DNA of 64,000 nt from Bdellovibrionales bacterium (GTDB lineage: Bacteria > Bdellovibrionota > Bdellovibrionia > Bdellovibrionales > UBA1609), in the NCBI GenBank assembly GCA_016716765.1, contig JADJVA010000001.1:105292-169291 (forward strand). Reading direction: 5' to 3'. The stretch's first letter is position 1, and each line of letters opens with the position of its first letter. Made by a program: the position numbers and the translations under genes. The notes beneath the pieces are model-generated. The model was not told the DNA's origin, ran no database searches, and worked only from the letters and a program-made list of their open reading frames with translations. Positions 18,393 through 27,139 of the stretch are shown in pieces.

Positions 18393-19101
18393 TATTTGCT
18401 TCACTCCATTGCTTTGTATTTTGGGTTGCTATCATGGCCTCGTCGACAAGCGCAGGGGCTCCAAATTCAATCGTCACATCAATTGAGGCGAGTCCGACCA
18501 ATTGAAAAAGGTGGGCAAGGAACACATCGCGATCAATATATGCGATGGGCTCAAGTGGCTGATAGGTCAATCGAAATGGGATAATTTGGCAAGGACAGGA
18601 TTTCGCAATTTCAAAGGCACCCTTATTCCACCTAGGACTCTCCCCTAGGGAAGTGGTTCCCGAGGGGAATATACAGAGTTTGCTCTTTTTGCGTCTGAGC
18701 TGATTCGTTACACTCGTTTTGGCCTGGTCACGTGAACGGCTGGAATTGCGATCTACAAAAATAGTGTCCATCGCCTTCGCACCACGCCCAATCAGGGGCC
18801 ATCGGGAAATTTCTGATTTGCTTAGAAATGAAAGTTCAGGAATGGCCTTCACAAGAACTGGGATATCTAAATAACTTAAGTGATTGCCGACCAATATCCA
18901 GGGCCCTTCAGAAGGAGGCATAGTCCCTTTGATTTTCAAATTCACGTTCAGATGGCGGAGAATGTGGCGCGCCCAAGCTCTCTTGAGGCTAAAATGGGGA
19001 GCCTCTCGTCGCTGGGAAAAAGTCAGATAACTGTGTGTAATCACAAATACCTGGCTCGCGCGTTTAGCCTTGGTCCAATTCTTCAGAATCGTCTTTGTCA
19101 T
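18376..19101 (-). CDS. 1-acyl-glycerol-3-phosphate acyltransferase-like (PlsC/OlsA family)
   Basis: The protein (241 residues) carries the PlsC acyltransferase signature: block I NHLSYLD (N-H-x4-D) and block III FPSGTTSLGE, a variant of FPEGTR. Members transfer an acyl chain to a lysolipid at the inner membrane, using acyl-ACP or acyl-CoA. The divergently transcribed neighbour at 19221 is an OlsB-like N-acyltransferase, so this gene may be the O-acyltransferase (OlsA) of ornithine-lipid synthesis rather than the housekeeping PlsC. That assignment is inference from context. It overlaps the downstream PHP gene by 17 bases. Confidence 0.85.
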   Translation of the reverse strand: MTKTILKNWTKAKRASQVFVITHSYLTFSQRREAPHFSLKRAWARHILRHLNVNLKIKGTMPPSEGPWILVGNHLSYLDIPVLVKAIPELSFLSKSEISRWPLIGRGAKAMDTIFVDRNSSRSRDQAKTSVTNQLRRKKSKLCIFPSGTTSLGESPRWNKGAFEIAKSCPCQIIPFRLTYQPLEPIAYIDRDVFLAHLFQLVGLASIDVTIEFGAPALVDEAMIATQNTKQWSEANNGNAF

Positions 19102-19220
19102 TTGTGAATGATAACCGATTTTATATCTTTTAATTTTTAGGAGTTGATTAGCTCATTTTAACCAAACCCTGACATTTACAGAAAATCCGGATGTTAGAAT
19201 AAGGACAAATGGAGGTAGAT

Positions 19221-20081
19221 ATGTCCGAATTGCTAATGCGAGTGAGCGAAGCCCTGAAATGGAATTCTCGACGGCTGAATTCATTTGTTGCCAAAGTACC
19301 CTTGTTTCACGAATTGGACAAATTTGAAATCAGGGTCGCAGAGAGAAGCGATGAACTTCGAGAATCATTTCGACTTCGACATGATATTTTTTACGGAGAA
19401 TTGGCGGGAATTCGTCGCTTGGGAGGTCTCGACATTGATCGCTTCGATATGCTCTGCGATCATCTGATTATCGTTCACAAGCCGACTCAAAAGGTTGTTG
19501 GAACATATAGACTGAACTGTTCTCTCTTTTCGAATAGTTTCTATTCGAGCAAAGAATTTGAAATGGATGAACTCCTTCGCTTTCCTGGTCCCCATCTAGA
19601 ACTGGGCCGCGCCTGTATTCATAGCGATTTTCGTACTGGATCTGTTATTTCATTACTCTGGCGCGGCGTTGCAGACTATATGGAAACAACTGGAGCTCAA
19701 CTTCTTTTTGGCTGTTCAAGTATTAAAATTTCTTCACTTGAAGATGCGGCTCTTGTCTACAAATATCTGGCGTTCGATAGGAAAGCCCTCGTCGATAGCC
19801 CCATTTTTCCAACAGCCAAATTCCGGATGAAAGGTCTAGATGAACTCATTCGCATAGACCCGTCAAATATACAGGAAAATGACAGAAGAAAGGCTCGGGC
19901 TCTCCTGCCTCCGCTTCTCAAGGGATATTTAAGGATGGGTGCGAAAATTGCCGGACCTCCAGCCTGGGATGAAGAGTTTCAATGCATTGATTTCCTAACC
20001 GTCGTCACTCGCTCAGAAATAGGAGACGACAAAATAGCTCGCTTTAAGTCTTCTGTCCCAACTGAAAAACAAATGATTTGA
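19221..20081 (+). CDS. OlsB-like GNAT N-acyltransferase
   Basis: The 286-residue protein belongs to the GNAT subfamily that includes ornithine N-acyltransferase OlsB and related hemolysin-like proteins. It shows RLRHDIFYGE near residue 53, VVGTYRLNC, then LELGRACIHSDFRTGSVISLLWRG, the family's hallmark core, and GAQLLFGCSSI. OlsB uses 3-hydroxyacyl-ACP to acylate ornithine, giving lyso-ornithine lipid. The start at 19221 has a GGAGGT ribosome site; an ATG at 19209 overlaps that site. Length matches OlsB (about 270-300). Pairing with a divergent PlsC homologue supports an aminolipid role; substrate specificity cannot be read from sequence. Confidence 0.8.
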   Translation: MSELLMRVSEALKWNSRRLNSFVAKVPLFHELDKFEIRVAERSDELRESFRLRHDIFYGELAGIRRLGGLDIDRFDMLCDHLIIVHKPTQKVVGTYRLNCSLFSNSFYSSKEFEMDELLRFPGPHLELGRACIHSDFRTGSVISLLWRGVADYMETTGAQLLFGCSSIKISSLEDAALVYKYLAFDRKALVDSPIFPTAKFRMKGLDELIRIDPSNIQENDRRKARALLPPLLKGYLRMGAKIAGPPAWDEEFQCIDFLTVVTRSEIGDDKIARFKSSVPTEKQMI

Positions 20082-20814
20082 TTTGGCTTATCACCCAATC
20101 CGGCTCATCTAAGACGAGATCATGACCCGCAGTCGGATGCACCTCAAGATGGGATGAGAAGGCCCGAGCCAGATCGATGGAGCAACGAGAAGAAACGAGG
20201 TTATCCTGTGAAGAAGCAAAAATAACCGTTGGGACCTTTACAGGCTTCTTCAATTGAATTCTAGATGCCAACACAATTTGTCGCAAAAAATTCTCTCTTT
20301 TGAGTGGCCACCGCAAATCAAAATCAGCAAAGAATTGTGCAAAATGCTGCTGTTTATCGGAGCTCATCGCGCTTGTCAGGCGGAGAATCATCTTCTCTCG
20401 ACTGAGCGGATCTTTGGCAAGAATCGCAGCAGCGATTCCGAAAAGCGATTGAGGTCTCAAACGCTGCCAAGGTTTGGAATATTGCTTGAGACTCGGGTTT
20501 ATGGCTATGAGAGAAAGAAAAGACTCGGGGCTTGCTTCTGCCCATTTGAGTCCAACCATTGCTCCCAAAGACAATCCCAAAAAATGAAATGGAGTCGTTC
20601 CTGTCGCCCTATGAACTTCTTCTCTCAGGATATCAATGGTCTCACTTACATTCATTGGAGTTGAAAGATGACATTTTGTTCCGTTCCCAGGCAGATCAAG
20701 GAGAAGGATTTTCGAACTCGGAAATTGCTGCTGAAGCTTCTCTCCAAAAGCGCCCCAGTGTCCTGAGTGCCGCATAAGACCTCTGAGAAGCACCCATGGT
20801 TCAGAGATGCCCAT
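20044..20814 (-). CDS. Alpha/beta hydrolase
   Basis: A 256-residue alpha/beta-hydrolase fold. The nucleophile elbow GLSLG gives the catalytic Ser, ASSQDNLVSSR contains the likely acid Asp, and AGHDLVLDEPD supplies the catalytic His. The oxyanion region is WVLLRGLMRHSGHWG. Resembles BioH/MenH-like small esterases; substrate unknown. It is the downstream partner of the M14-type gene, whose end it overlaps by 14 bases, so the two are likely co-transcribed. The 3' end also overlaps the convergent OlsB-like gene by 38 bases. Confidence 0.85.
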   Translation of the reverse strand: MGISEPWVLLRGLMRHSGHWGAFGEKLQQQFPSSKILLLDLPGNGTKCHLSTPMNVSETIDILREEVHRATGTTPFHFLGLSLGAMVGLKWAEASPESFLSLIAINPSLKQYSKPWQRLRPQSLFGIAAAILAKDPLSREKMILRLTSAMSSDKQQHFAQFFADFDLRWPLKRENFLRQIVLASRIQLKKPVKVPTVIFASSQDNLVSSRCSIDLARAFSSHLEVHPTAGHDLVLDEPDWVISQIKSFVFQLGQKT

Positions 20815-21820
20815 ACCACCGCCTCCCCCTACTCTGGTGATGATTCTCGTTTTTTTTGATCTGGATTTCTTTCCAAAATTTTTCTGAATAGAGGCTTCTC
20901 AATAGAAAATCGATCAGTCCATAATGCCGACGCAAAGTGCGAGCTCGGCGATGGCCTTTGACGGGATTGAAAAAACCCAGCTTTGAGAACAACTGGAGAG
21001 GATTCTTCTTAATCCAATTCCAGGAACCCATTTCAAGAGATAATGGGAGAAAGATATTTGAGCTTTGCTTTTGATGTTCTAAAAACATGTAATCCCATAG
21101 ATCCCCATGAGTCGTATAGTCATGAGATTGCGGTTGAATCCGATAGATGTGGTGGGGAAAGTTTTCTTCATAAATATCTACAAGTGCAGAAACTTCCGTC
21201 ATCAGAGGGAATGGTCGCTTCGAATAAGCAAAGGGAAACCAAAGGCGATCCACAATTCCAAAACCCGAGTGAATATCAAGTGAAACTAACACGGGCGAAC
21301 GTGCCGCCTCATGGAGAACGCGTTCACATAGTATTTTAGCTTCACTTTCTAATTCGTTTGCAAATCCTCGATACCAAGGAAGGCTCCTGCTCAATCGATG
21401 CCCACCAATGAGCCAAGGAGTTCGCTCTTCTGCTTCTATTGGTGCATTCCTCATGAGATCTACATGGTTCACATTGGATCTTCGAAAATGAACAAAACCG
21501 TAGGGATTCACAAAAGGCACTATAACCAATCGAACTTTCTCAAAAATTTGATTCAGACTGGCATCCCACTTTATTCTTCGTGAAAGCGTGTCTATGAGCG
21601 ACAATGAAAGTTCCACGCCTATTCTTTCTAATCCGTGAACTCCACTGGACAAAAGAAGTGTTGGAGCTGGCTTTTCCCGAGAGGGGCCAAATTTCACGAT
21701 AGGAAGAGGATATCTCGCCCCCTGCCAGGAAAACCAAAATTGCTCGTCCAGAATTCCAAGCTTGTCAAATTGCTCTGTCGCTGCCGTGAGGCGTCCGAGT
21801 TCCTGTTTGAAAATTGACAT
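20801..21820 (-). CDS. M14/DUF2817-like zinc carboxypeptidase
   Basis: About 339 residues. The first zinc-ligand pair is in SSGVHGLERIGVE (HxxE), FVNPYGFVHFRRSN matches the Asn/Arg region of M14-like enzymes, DIHSGFG supplies the third ligand, and SLEMGSW could carry the catalytic Glu. This pattern is that of the DUF2817/M14 group, predicted metal-dependent carboxypeptidases or amidases. No signal peptide is visible, so it is probably cytoplasmic. The ATG at 21820 is chosen because GAAAGG lies just upstream. It is first in a two-gene unit with the alpha/beta hydrolase. Confidence 0.75.
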   Translation of the reverse strand: MSIFKQELGRLTAATEQFDKLGILDEQFWFSWQGARYPLPIVKFGPSREKPAPTLLLSSGVHGLERIGVELSLSLIDTLSRRIKWDASLNQIFEKVRLVIVPFVNPYGFVHFRRSNVNHVDLMRNAPIEAEERTPWLIGGHRLSRSLPWYRGFANELESEAKILCERVLHEAARSPVLVSLDIHSGFGIVDRLWFPFAYSKRPFPLMTEVSALVDIYEENFPHHIYRIQPQSHDYTTHGDLWDYMFLEHQKQSSNIFLPLSLEMGSWNWIKKNPLQLFSKLGFFNPVKGHRRARTLRRHYGLIDFLLRSLYSEKFWKEIQIKKNENHHQSRGRRWYGHL

Positions 21821-22096
21821 AACACCTTTCAATGTTCTCTATTGTCGCATTCTATCAAATTTTTTCCTGCATTTCACACGCTTAATGGGCGAATTGAGAC
21901 CTTCCGAAGAAAAAAAGTCAATTTGCCAAGGCTAGAATAAAAAATGTCAAAAATACCGAAAGATTCTCCAATAAAAGCAATTTAGGAGTTCAACTTAAGA
22001 ACGTTTATGAAGCATCCGATAAGCCTCATGTGCGGGCATTCTTAGCTGACTCATTCATCTGAGCCGACTCATAGCGGGACGTTTTCGGAGGCTCAC

Positions 22097-23914
22097 GTGA
22101 TACAGATCTCTATCTTTAAGATTCCTTTCTCACTCCTCGCAGCTGTGAGTTTGACTTCTTGCCTCAATGTGGACAACGATATTTCTGGAAACATGGGTTT
22201 CTCTCCGATACACATGGATGTTCCATCAAACACAGATCTCAATGCGGAACTCAAAATTGTGATCTCTGGCGGTTCTCCCCCATATCAAATTGACATTCTA
22301 GAGGGACGTGGGTCGTTCGATGTCAATTCCAACAGCTTTTTTCCTCAAACGGCAGGAAAAATTCGACTTCAAGTTACCGATTCTAACAATAAGAAGTCGG
22401 AAATGATTTTTAAGGTGAGCCTTGGCAAGATCATTGCCAAACAGGCAACTAGTTACTCCTTTGATTTTCAATCGGGACTGATTTTCTTTGCCTCTAACTT
22501 AGAAGATGAAGTACGCGTTGATCTCTACTCTCATGACATGGAATCGCTCGTCACCCGCCGTTTGAGCTGCCCCGGGGGAGCCCGACTTGGATCCGTGTCA
22601 GATTTTAAGCTCTCGCCCGGCGGGAACAAACTCGTGTATCGAGCAGACCCCGAATTGAGCGGATTAAGGCAACTCTATTCGATTGACATCAACGGGAGCA
22701 ATTTAGTCAAATTGAATCACACCGAACATTACGTTTACAACTCTATGATTTACGGCCAAGGAGTCCAGAGCGACTACCAAATCACCAATGCTGGTCGGGT
22801 CATCTACCGTGATGGAAACCACAACCGTTTCGCCGACAATGAAATGAGAGTGCAGGGTGTAAACTTGGATGGAAGCCTTTGGGGATATGTCAGTGCTGAG
22901 TTGACCGGCGGAGCGGACCGATCATCTGAGGGGTTCAATCTTAGTCCTGATGGTTTATGGGCCGTTGCCAGTCTCATGTGGTGGGAAAATTGGTACAAAC
23001 AAGCCTTTGCCTTTAAGACAGATGGAAGTACGACGTCGATGTCAAATCGCCTGCATATGGTGCCTCCGAATGCAATGGCGAGATATGACGATATGGCTGG
23101 TGGTGGCGTTTCATTTAGCCCTGACTCCAATTGGGTTTTTACACCGGTTGTGTATGACTCAACAATTCCAACCGACATGTATCGTCTCTATTCAACTCAT
23201 TTGAGCGTGGACCCGGCCAACCCCATTTTGCTCGGAAAAAATTATCACTTTGGAGCCATTTCAGGTGATTCGACTAAAATTGTGGTTCGAAAGGCACAAA
23301 AAGTCGGCTTTCTTTACTCGCAGGTTGATTTGTTACTTCTTTCTCCTGACGGCAGCTGGTCTTATCCCCTCCTTGAGCCAGTGACTAATTACTCCTTCAC
23401 TCCAGATTCCAGTCATCTCATCTTTATAAGGCCCTCTTCGAAAAGACTATACGCAATCTCTGTTGATGGCACAGGAGAGATTCCCTTAAGCGGAGTCCAT
23501 GCTGGTCCTGACGGAACGATTGCTTCTTTTTACTCGAGCGCCGATAGCTCGCAAGTCCTCTACTGGTCATCAGAAGAAAATGGCACAGATTTCTATCTCT
23601 ACAAAGCAAGGGTCGACGGATCCCTTCGAGAAAAGATGTCAGAAACTGAGTCTTCAAAAGTGCCAATTAAGTTTCTTATCAACGACCAGAGAACGTATTG
23701 CTTCTTTGCAGTTGATGTCAACGGTGACGGAAAAGCCAATGAATTTCATATTTTGAATTTATCGACTGGTAAAGTTCAAAGATTGAGTGGCGTTCTCGCA
23801 CCAAATACCTACATTGATAATTTTTATGTGCATCCTTCTCAAAAGAAAATATATTTCTCTACCAAGGGTGAGTCCGGCGGATATGATCTCTACTTGGCAA
23901 CGCTCGACTACTAA
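22097..23914 (+). CDS. Lipoprotein with Ig-like and TolB-type beta-propeller regions
   Basis: A signal peptide ending in a lipobox (SLTSC, Cys about 22) marks an outer-membrane or periplasmic lipoprotein. A short beta domain follows (ISGGSPPYQIDILEGRGS ... IRLQVTDSNNKKS), of the kind repeated in many surface proteins. Then comes a long region with repeated WD40/TolB-like PD40 motifs (LSPGGNKLVYRA, FNLSPDGLWAV, FSPDSNWVF, FTPDSSHLIF), forming a propeller. It starts at GTG with GGAGG upstream. The role is unknown; propellers of this kind usually bind proteins or polysaccharide. It is monocistronic. Confidence 0.8.
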   Translation: MIQISIFKIPFSLLAAVSLTSCLNVDNDISGNMGFSPIHMDVPSNTDLNAELKIVISGGSPPYQIDILEGRGSFDVNSNSFFPQTAGKIRLQVTDSNNKKSEMIFKVSLGKIIAKQATSYSFDFQSGLIFFASNLEDEVRVDLYSHDMESLVTRRLSCPGGARLGSVSDFKLSPGGNKLVYRADPELSGLRQLYSIDINGSNLVKLNHTEHYVYNSMIYGQGVQSDYQITNAGRVIYRDGNHNRFADNEMRVQGVNLDGSLWGYVSAELTGGADRSSEGFNLSPDGLWAVASLMWWENWYKQAFAFKTDGSTTSMSNRLHMVPPNAMARYDDMAGGGVSFSPDSNWVFTPVVYDSTIPTDMYRLYSTHLSVDPANPILLGKNYHFGAISGDSTKIVVRKAQKVGFLYSQVDLLLLSPDGSWSYPLLEPVTNYSFTPDSSHLIFIRPSSKRLYAISVDGTGEIPLSGVHAGPDGTIASFYSSADSSQVLYWSSEENGTDFYLYKARVDGSLREKMSETESSKVPIKFLINDQRTYCFFAVDVNGDGKANEFHILNLSTGKVQRLSGVLAPNTYIDNFYVHPSQKKIYFSTKGESGGYDLYLATLDY

Positions 23915-24015
23915 ACTATATATGATTTAATTTGGTCTTACCTTCAATTCGAACAGAGTAAAGTTCCAAAAAAGCATAGTTCCCCACCACTTAAACTCAA
24001 AGACCCCTCAGTTTC

Positions 24016-24756
24016 TTAAATACCCTCATCTGTTTTTGATAGGAAAGCTTGCAAGAGAGGATAATACAAGTCCTCTTCAAGAGGAATTTGCAACTCCTCT
24101 TTTATGACCTCTTCAGAGAATTGGATTTCGGCGTTCTCAATGACAGCAAGAGGTCTCGCTTCAGCGCCTTCGCCCATCATCATAACAGCAGCGGCCGCAA
24201 GACCATCCGCATAATTCATCTGAGTCATACGCAGCTCACGACCAAATAGGTCATGTGTACCAACAAGATTTCGGACCGCACGAAAGCCCGCATAACTCAA
24301 ACATATTCCGGTTACACCTCTTCTGAGCGGAGTCGTGTGAGAATCGGTCACCACAAGACCAAGGTTCTCTATATTCCAAGCCTTCCGAAGATCCTTCCAA
24401 AGTTCCTGAGCACTTTCGAACGGATCCTCCGGATAAAGGATCAAGTCGGCGTGTTCAGAATTTGATTCGTCAATTCCGGCTGAAGGAATAAGAAGACCGT
24501 TCTTGATTGTAAGAAAGCAGCCGTGACCGATCTCCCCAAGGTAAAGGTCCGCCTCCTTTTCTACAATTTCTCGTTTTGAAGTGTTGGCATGGGATTTAAG
24601 TCGGCCCTCTGCAAGGCTCATTATCTTTGATGTAACGGCCAACAAAATCCCCTCTTGAACGAGTTGGTTGGGAATCGACTGGACAATAAAGTCACAGAGA
24701 TTTTCTCGTTGATGAAATATTCGAGTTTGAATGGGGTGGATCGACAGCGGCTTCAA
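24016..24756 (-). CDS. folC2: FolC2-type glutamate ligase (CofE/F420-0:gamma-glutamyl ligase family)
   Basis: A 246-residue protein of the CofE family (COG1478), seen in AVTSKIMSLAEGR, SAGIDESNSEHADLILYP, VTDSHTTPLRRGVTGICLSYAGF and YADGLAAAAVMMMGEGAEA. True CofE adds glutamate to coenzyme F420, but in Chlamydia a homologue (FolC2) replaces FolC as dihydrofolate synthase/folylpolyglutamate synthase. Here it is the last gene of a folate operon, one base after the stop of folK-folP. The start is therefore placed at the TTG at 24756, with GGGAGGT just upstream. Nothing in the window suggests F420 synthesis, so the folate role is favoured. This assignment is inference from family and context. Confidence 0.85.
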   Translation of the reverse strand: MKPLSIHPIQTRIFHQRENLCDFIVQSIPNQLVQEGILLAVTSKIMSLAEGRLKSHANTSKREIVEKEADLYLGEIGHGCFLTIKNGLLIPSAGIDESNSEHADLILYPEDPFESAQELWKDLRKAWNIENLGLVVTDSHTTPLRRGVTGICLSYAGFRAVRNLVGTHDLFGRELRMTQMNYADGLAAAAVMMMGEGAEARPLAVIENAEIQFSEEVIKEELQIPLEEDLYYPLLQAFLSKTDEGI

Positions 24757-24757
24757 T

Positions 24758-26026
24758 TCAAACCTCCCGAAAAGTGCGAAACGTGCGTTGATGAAGATCA
24801 GGTCTGTGTACGCGCAAAATATCAACACCTCTCTCTGCAAGTTTGAGTGAAACACCTAAAGTCTCAGGATCACGATTCCCGACCTCCCGATGGCCCCATT
24901 GATTGAAAAAAGATTTTCGGGAATGTCCGACCAGAATTCGAACGGGAAGAAAAAAAAATCTTTGGATTTGCTGTAAGATAAGCACCGAAGTTGCTCCAGT
25001 TTTTCCAAAACCAATGCCCGGGTCGAAAATAACCCTGTCAAGATTGACGCCAGAACGATCCAGTTGGTTTATTTTTCTTTGGGCCCACTCAATGATGTTC
25101 TGCACGGGATCATCTACCTGCAAGTTTACATCTGGATTGGCAGGAACTGTCAAACTGTGCATCAATACATACTGACACTTTGTCCCTTTGAGAACTTCGA
25201 GCATGCCCTCATTTGCCAATCCACTGACGTCATTAATGATTTCCACGCCAAGGGACGCGGCCCTGGCAGCTGTTTGCGGATGGTAGGTGTCTACGCTGAT
25301 CCATGGGCGAAATATTCGATTTCGAAATCTATCAAAAATTAATTCTAGCTTCGCTGCGAGCCGACCCCACTCTTCTTCCGGAGTGAGAGGATGGGCCCCT
25401 GGCCTGGTTGACTCGGCTCCCAAATCAAGGATCTGCGTATTGTCCTGATCAAAGGCCTCCAAGATATCTTCCAGTTTTGCAGCACAAGAGAGCTCGTTAC
25501 CGTCAGAAAAAGAATCAGGCGTGAAATTTAAAATGCCCATCCAAAGAGGAAGAGGATTATTTAGAGAGCGGCTGCGCTCCAATACGGTCTCCTGATGTCC
25601 CGGAATTTTCAATGAGGGAGCAAGGTGCTTGAGCGGCGCCAGCACAAATTGCCGGTTAAAAATCTCTGGATGAGGCACCTGAAGAGTTTCGCTACTAAAA
25701 GTCTGGTCTCCAAAAGTGAGAAGATCGAGATCCAGTGATCTTGGTGCCCACCGAGGGGCCGGCTCTCTCCCGAGGTCAACTTCAATTTTTTTAAGACATC
25801 GCACAAGCTCATTGGGACTACCGCCCCAGCCTATTTCAACAACGGCGTTCAGAAAGGATTTGCGCCAATGTTCAGGGGCCCCCTCTGGCACCAGCGCCGG
25901 AGTCTCAACAAGAGGTGATCGCTGTAGCAATTGAACCGCACTTTCGTTGGAAAGAGCCCTAGCGGCCTTTTCCAGATTGGATCTTCGATCGCCCAGGTTC
26001 GAACCGAAGCCAACAAAACATCTCAT
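24758..26026 (-). CDS. folKP: Bifunctional HPPK-DHPS fusion (FolK-FolP)
   Basis: The N-terminal half (about 1-140) is hydroxymethyl-dihydropterin pyrophosphokinase, with FVGFGSNLGDR, and GREPAPRWAPRSLDLDLL matching the family signature. The C-terminal half (about 155-422) is dihydropteroate synthase, with MGILNFTPDSFSDG, GAESTRPGA, INDVSGL, FDPGIGFGKT and VGHSRKSFF, and ending with ILRVH. The enzyme pyrophosphorylates the pterin and condenses it with p-aminobenzoate in the cytoplasm. The start ATG at 26026 overlaps the folB stop in an ATGA, implying coupled translation. DHPS is the sulfonamide target. HPPK and DHPS are fused also in Chlamydia. Confidence 0.95.
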   Translation of the reverse strand: MRCFVGFGSNLGDRRSNLEKAARALSNESAVQLLQRSPLVETPALVPEGAPEHWRKSFLNAVVEIGWGGSPNELVRCLKKIEVDLGREPAPRWAPRSLDLDLLTFGDQTFSSETLQVPHPEIFNRQFVLAPLKHLAPSLKIPGHQETVLERSRSLNNPLPLWMGILNFTPDSFSDGNELSCAAKLEDILEAFDQDNTQILDLGAESTRPGAHPLTPEEEWGRLAAKLELIFDRFRNRIFRPWISVDTYHPQTAARAASLGVEIINDVSGLANEGMLEVLKGTKCQYVLMHSLTVPANPDVNLQVDDPVQNIIEWAQRKINQLDRSGVNLDRVIFDPGIGFGKTGATSVLILQQIQRFFFLPVRILVGHSRKSFFNQWGHREVGNRDPETLGVSLKLAERGVDILRVHRPDLHQRTFRTFREV

Positions 26027-26409
26027 ATCGCAAAATCCCCACACCGAAAGATGACTCCCCCGCGAAGATTCTCGACTGGCGGATGCATTTTGTGAACAGA
26101 AATTCCTAGATCAGCGGTGGAACCGACTATCTCTCGAACAAGACCATAAATTTCATAGCCCATCCTCTCGACCAAAGAAAACTCCCGAGACTCGCAATGT
26201 CTCTTGATGGACTCGGATATTGTCGCATAACAGATCGTGTCGTCGAGTGAGTCCGTCAGCGCCCCTTTTGGACACTTAAGAAATCGAATCTCAACTGACA
26301 CCCGAACCTCTTGAGCTTTGGATCGCTCTGCCTTCGAGCACCCCAGTCGCACAGCAAGAGTCAGCTCTTCAAGCTTAAGGGAACTACATGGAAAGCTGAT
26401 TTGGGACAT
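26023..26409 (-). CDS. folB: Dihydroneopterin aldolase
   Basis: A 128-residue FolB/FolX-type protein. The family elements are LAVRLGCSKAERSKAQEVRVSVEI (first strand with divergent catalytic segment), DDTICYATISESI and FSLVERMGYEIYGLV. It converts 7,8-dihydroneopterin to 6-hydroxymethyl-dihydropterin and glycolaldehyde, just upstream of the HPPK step encoded by the next gene. It overlaps the upstream CADD-like gene by 26 bases and folKP by 4, so the four genes form a compact operon. Epimerase activity (FolX) cannot be excluded from sequence. Confidence 0.87.
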   Translation of the reverse strand: MSQISFPCSSLKLEELTLAVRLGCSKAERSKAQEVRVSVEIRFLKCPKGALTDSLDDTICYATISESIKRHCESREFSLVERMGYEIYGLVREIVGSTADLGISVHKMHPPVENLRGGVIFRCGDFAI

Positions 26410-27064
26410 AATTCGCTCTTTCGTCTTGCACTGAGGTTAGAAAGTCCCAGAGCGACTGAGCCGCATCTGTAGCAGCTCTCTGAGCCAACTGCTTTTTTTC
26501 AGATGGCAGTTTTTCAAGCATTTCCAAAATTACAGAGCGATGCTCAATATCGGCCTTTCGATGAACCTCAAAAAACGCGAGCGTCCTCTCGTCATCTATA
26601 CCATACCGCAACCGTAACCCCTCCAACTTCGACTCTGCAATCTCAGGAACCTGCGATTCATATGCGTAAAGCGCGCCTAGTCCCTCCTCAAAAGAAGATC
26701 GAGAAAATCGAAAGAAATGAGATATCACATTCTGAATTGCACGACCAGGCTCCGCTCCGAGAATTTCATCTCGATGTGTACCCAGGCCTTCAGCAAATTG
26801 CAGCCAAAGTTCTGGATGCGAAGTCCCGTAAGAAGCTCCCTCTTCTTCATTTAGATTTTCCAAAATTTTCTTTCGTTGACTCTGGTTTTCGCAGTGAGAA
26901 TGTATAGCGCCCAAATATCGTGGAAAACAGTCAACGTGAAAGTAGTACTGGGTGGCATACCTGCGGAGCACGTCTTTTGACAAAGTGCCAGCCGCCCAAG
27001 CTTGATAAAAAGGATGCTTTAAGAGATGAAGATGCGCAAAAGAAGCTGAAAATAAATCAGTCAT
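26384..27064 (-). CDS. CADD-type self-sacrificing p-aminobenzoate synthase (TenA/PqqC-like dimetal oxygenase)
   Basis: A 226-residue all-helical TenA/PqqC-fold protein that aligns (from memory) almost end to end with Chlamydia CADD (CT610): HPFYQAWAAGTLSKDVLRRY, FPRYLGAIHSHCE and ALYAYESQVPEIA. Predicted metal ligands E74, H83, E136, H168, D172 and H175 are all present. The residue matching the sacrificial Tyr27 of CADD is Tyr20, and the residue matching the amine-donating Lys152 is Lys146. In Chlamydia this protein turns its own Tyr into p-aminobenzoate, replacing PabABC. Being first in an operon with folB, folKP and folC2 supports the same job here. The ATG has AGGAGG immediately upstream. 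Function is inferred from homology, residues and context. Confidence 0.88.
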   Translation of the reverse strand: MTDLFSASFAHLHLLKHPFYQAWAAGTLSKDVLRRYATQYYFHVDCFPRYLGAIHSHCENQSQRKKILENLNEEEGASYGTSHPELWLQFAEGLGTHRDEILGAEPGRAIQNVISHFFRFSRSSFEEGLGALYAYESQVPEIAESKLEGLRLRYGIDDERTLAFFEVHRKADIEHRSVILEMLEKLPSEKKQLAQRAATDAAQSLWDFLTSVQDERANYVPNQLSM

Positions 27065-27139
27065 AGTTCCTCCTAGATGAGAGGGATTCTAACAAATTCA
27101 CTTGATAAGATAATCTCAATATACTAATTCAATCGTTTA
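27065..27139. promoter_or_regulatory. Divergent promoter region between folate operon and LysR gene
   Basis: The 75-bp AT-rich spacer separates the CADD-led operon from a LysR regulator. It contains TTGATAAGATAATCTCAA (27100-27117), a partial dyad TTGA-N10-TCAA of the spacing often bound by LysR proteins. Core promoters could not be assigned confidently. Confidence 0.4.

Noticed and set aside
24016..24756. Coenzyme F420 biosynthesis
   Set aside because: Only a CofE-family gene is present, located in a folate operon; no cofC, cofD or cofGH is seen.
24758..24855. Longer FolC2-like start inside folKP
   Set aside because: The extra residues overlap the conserved DHPS C-terminus; a TTG with GGGAGGT right after the folKP stop is the better start.
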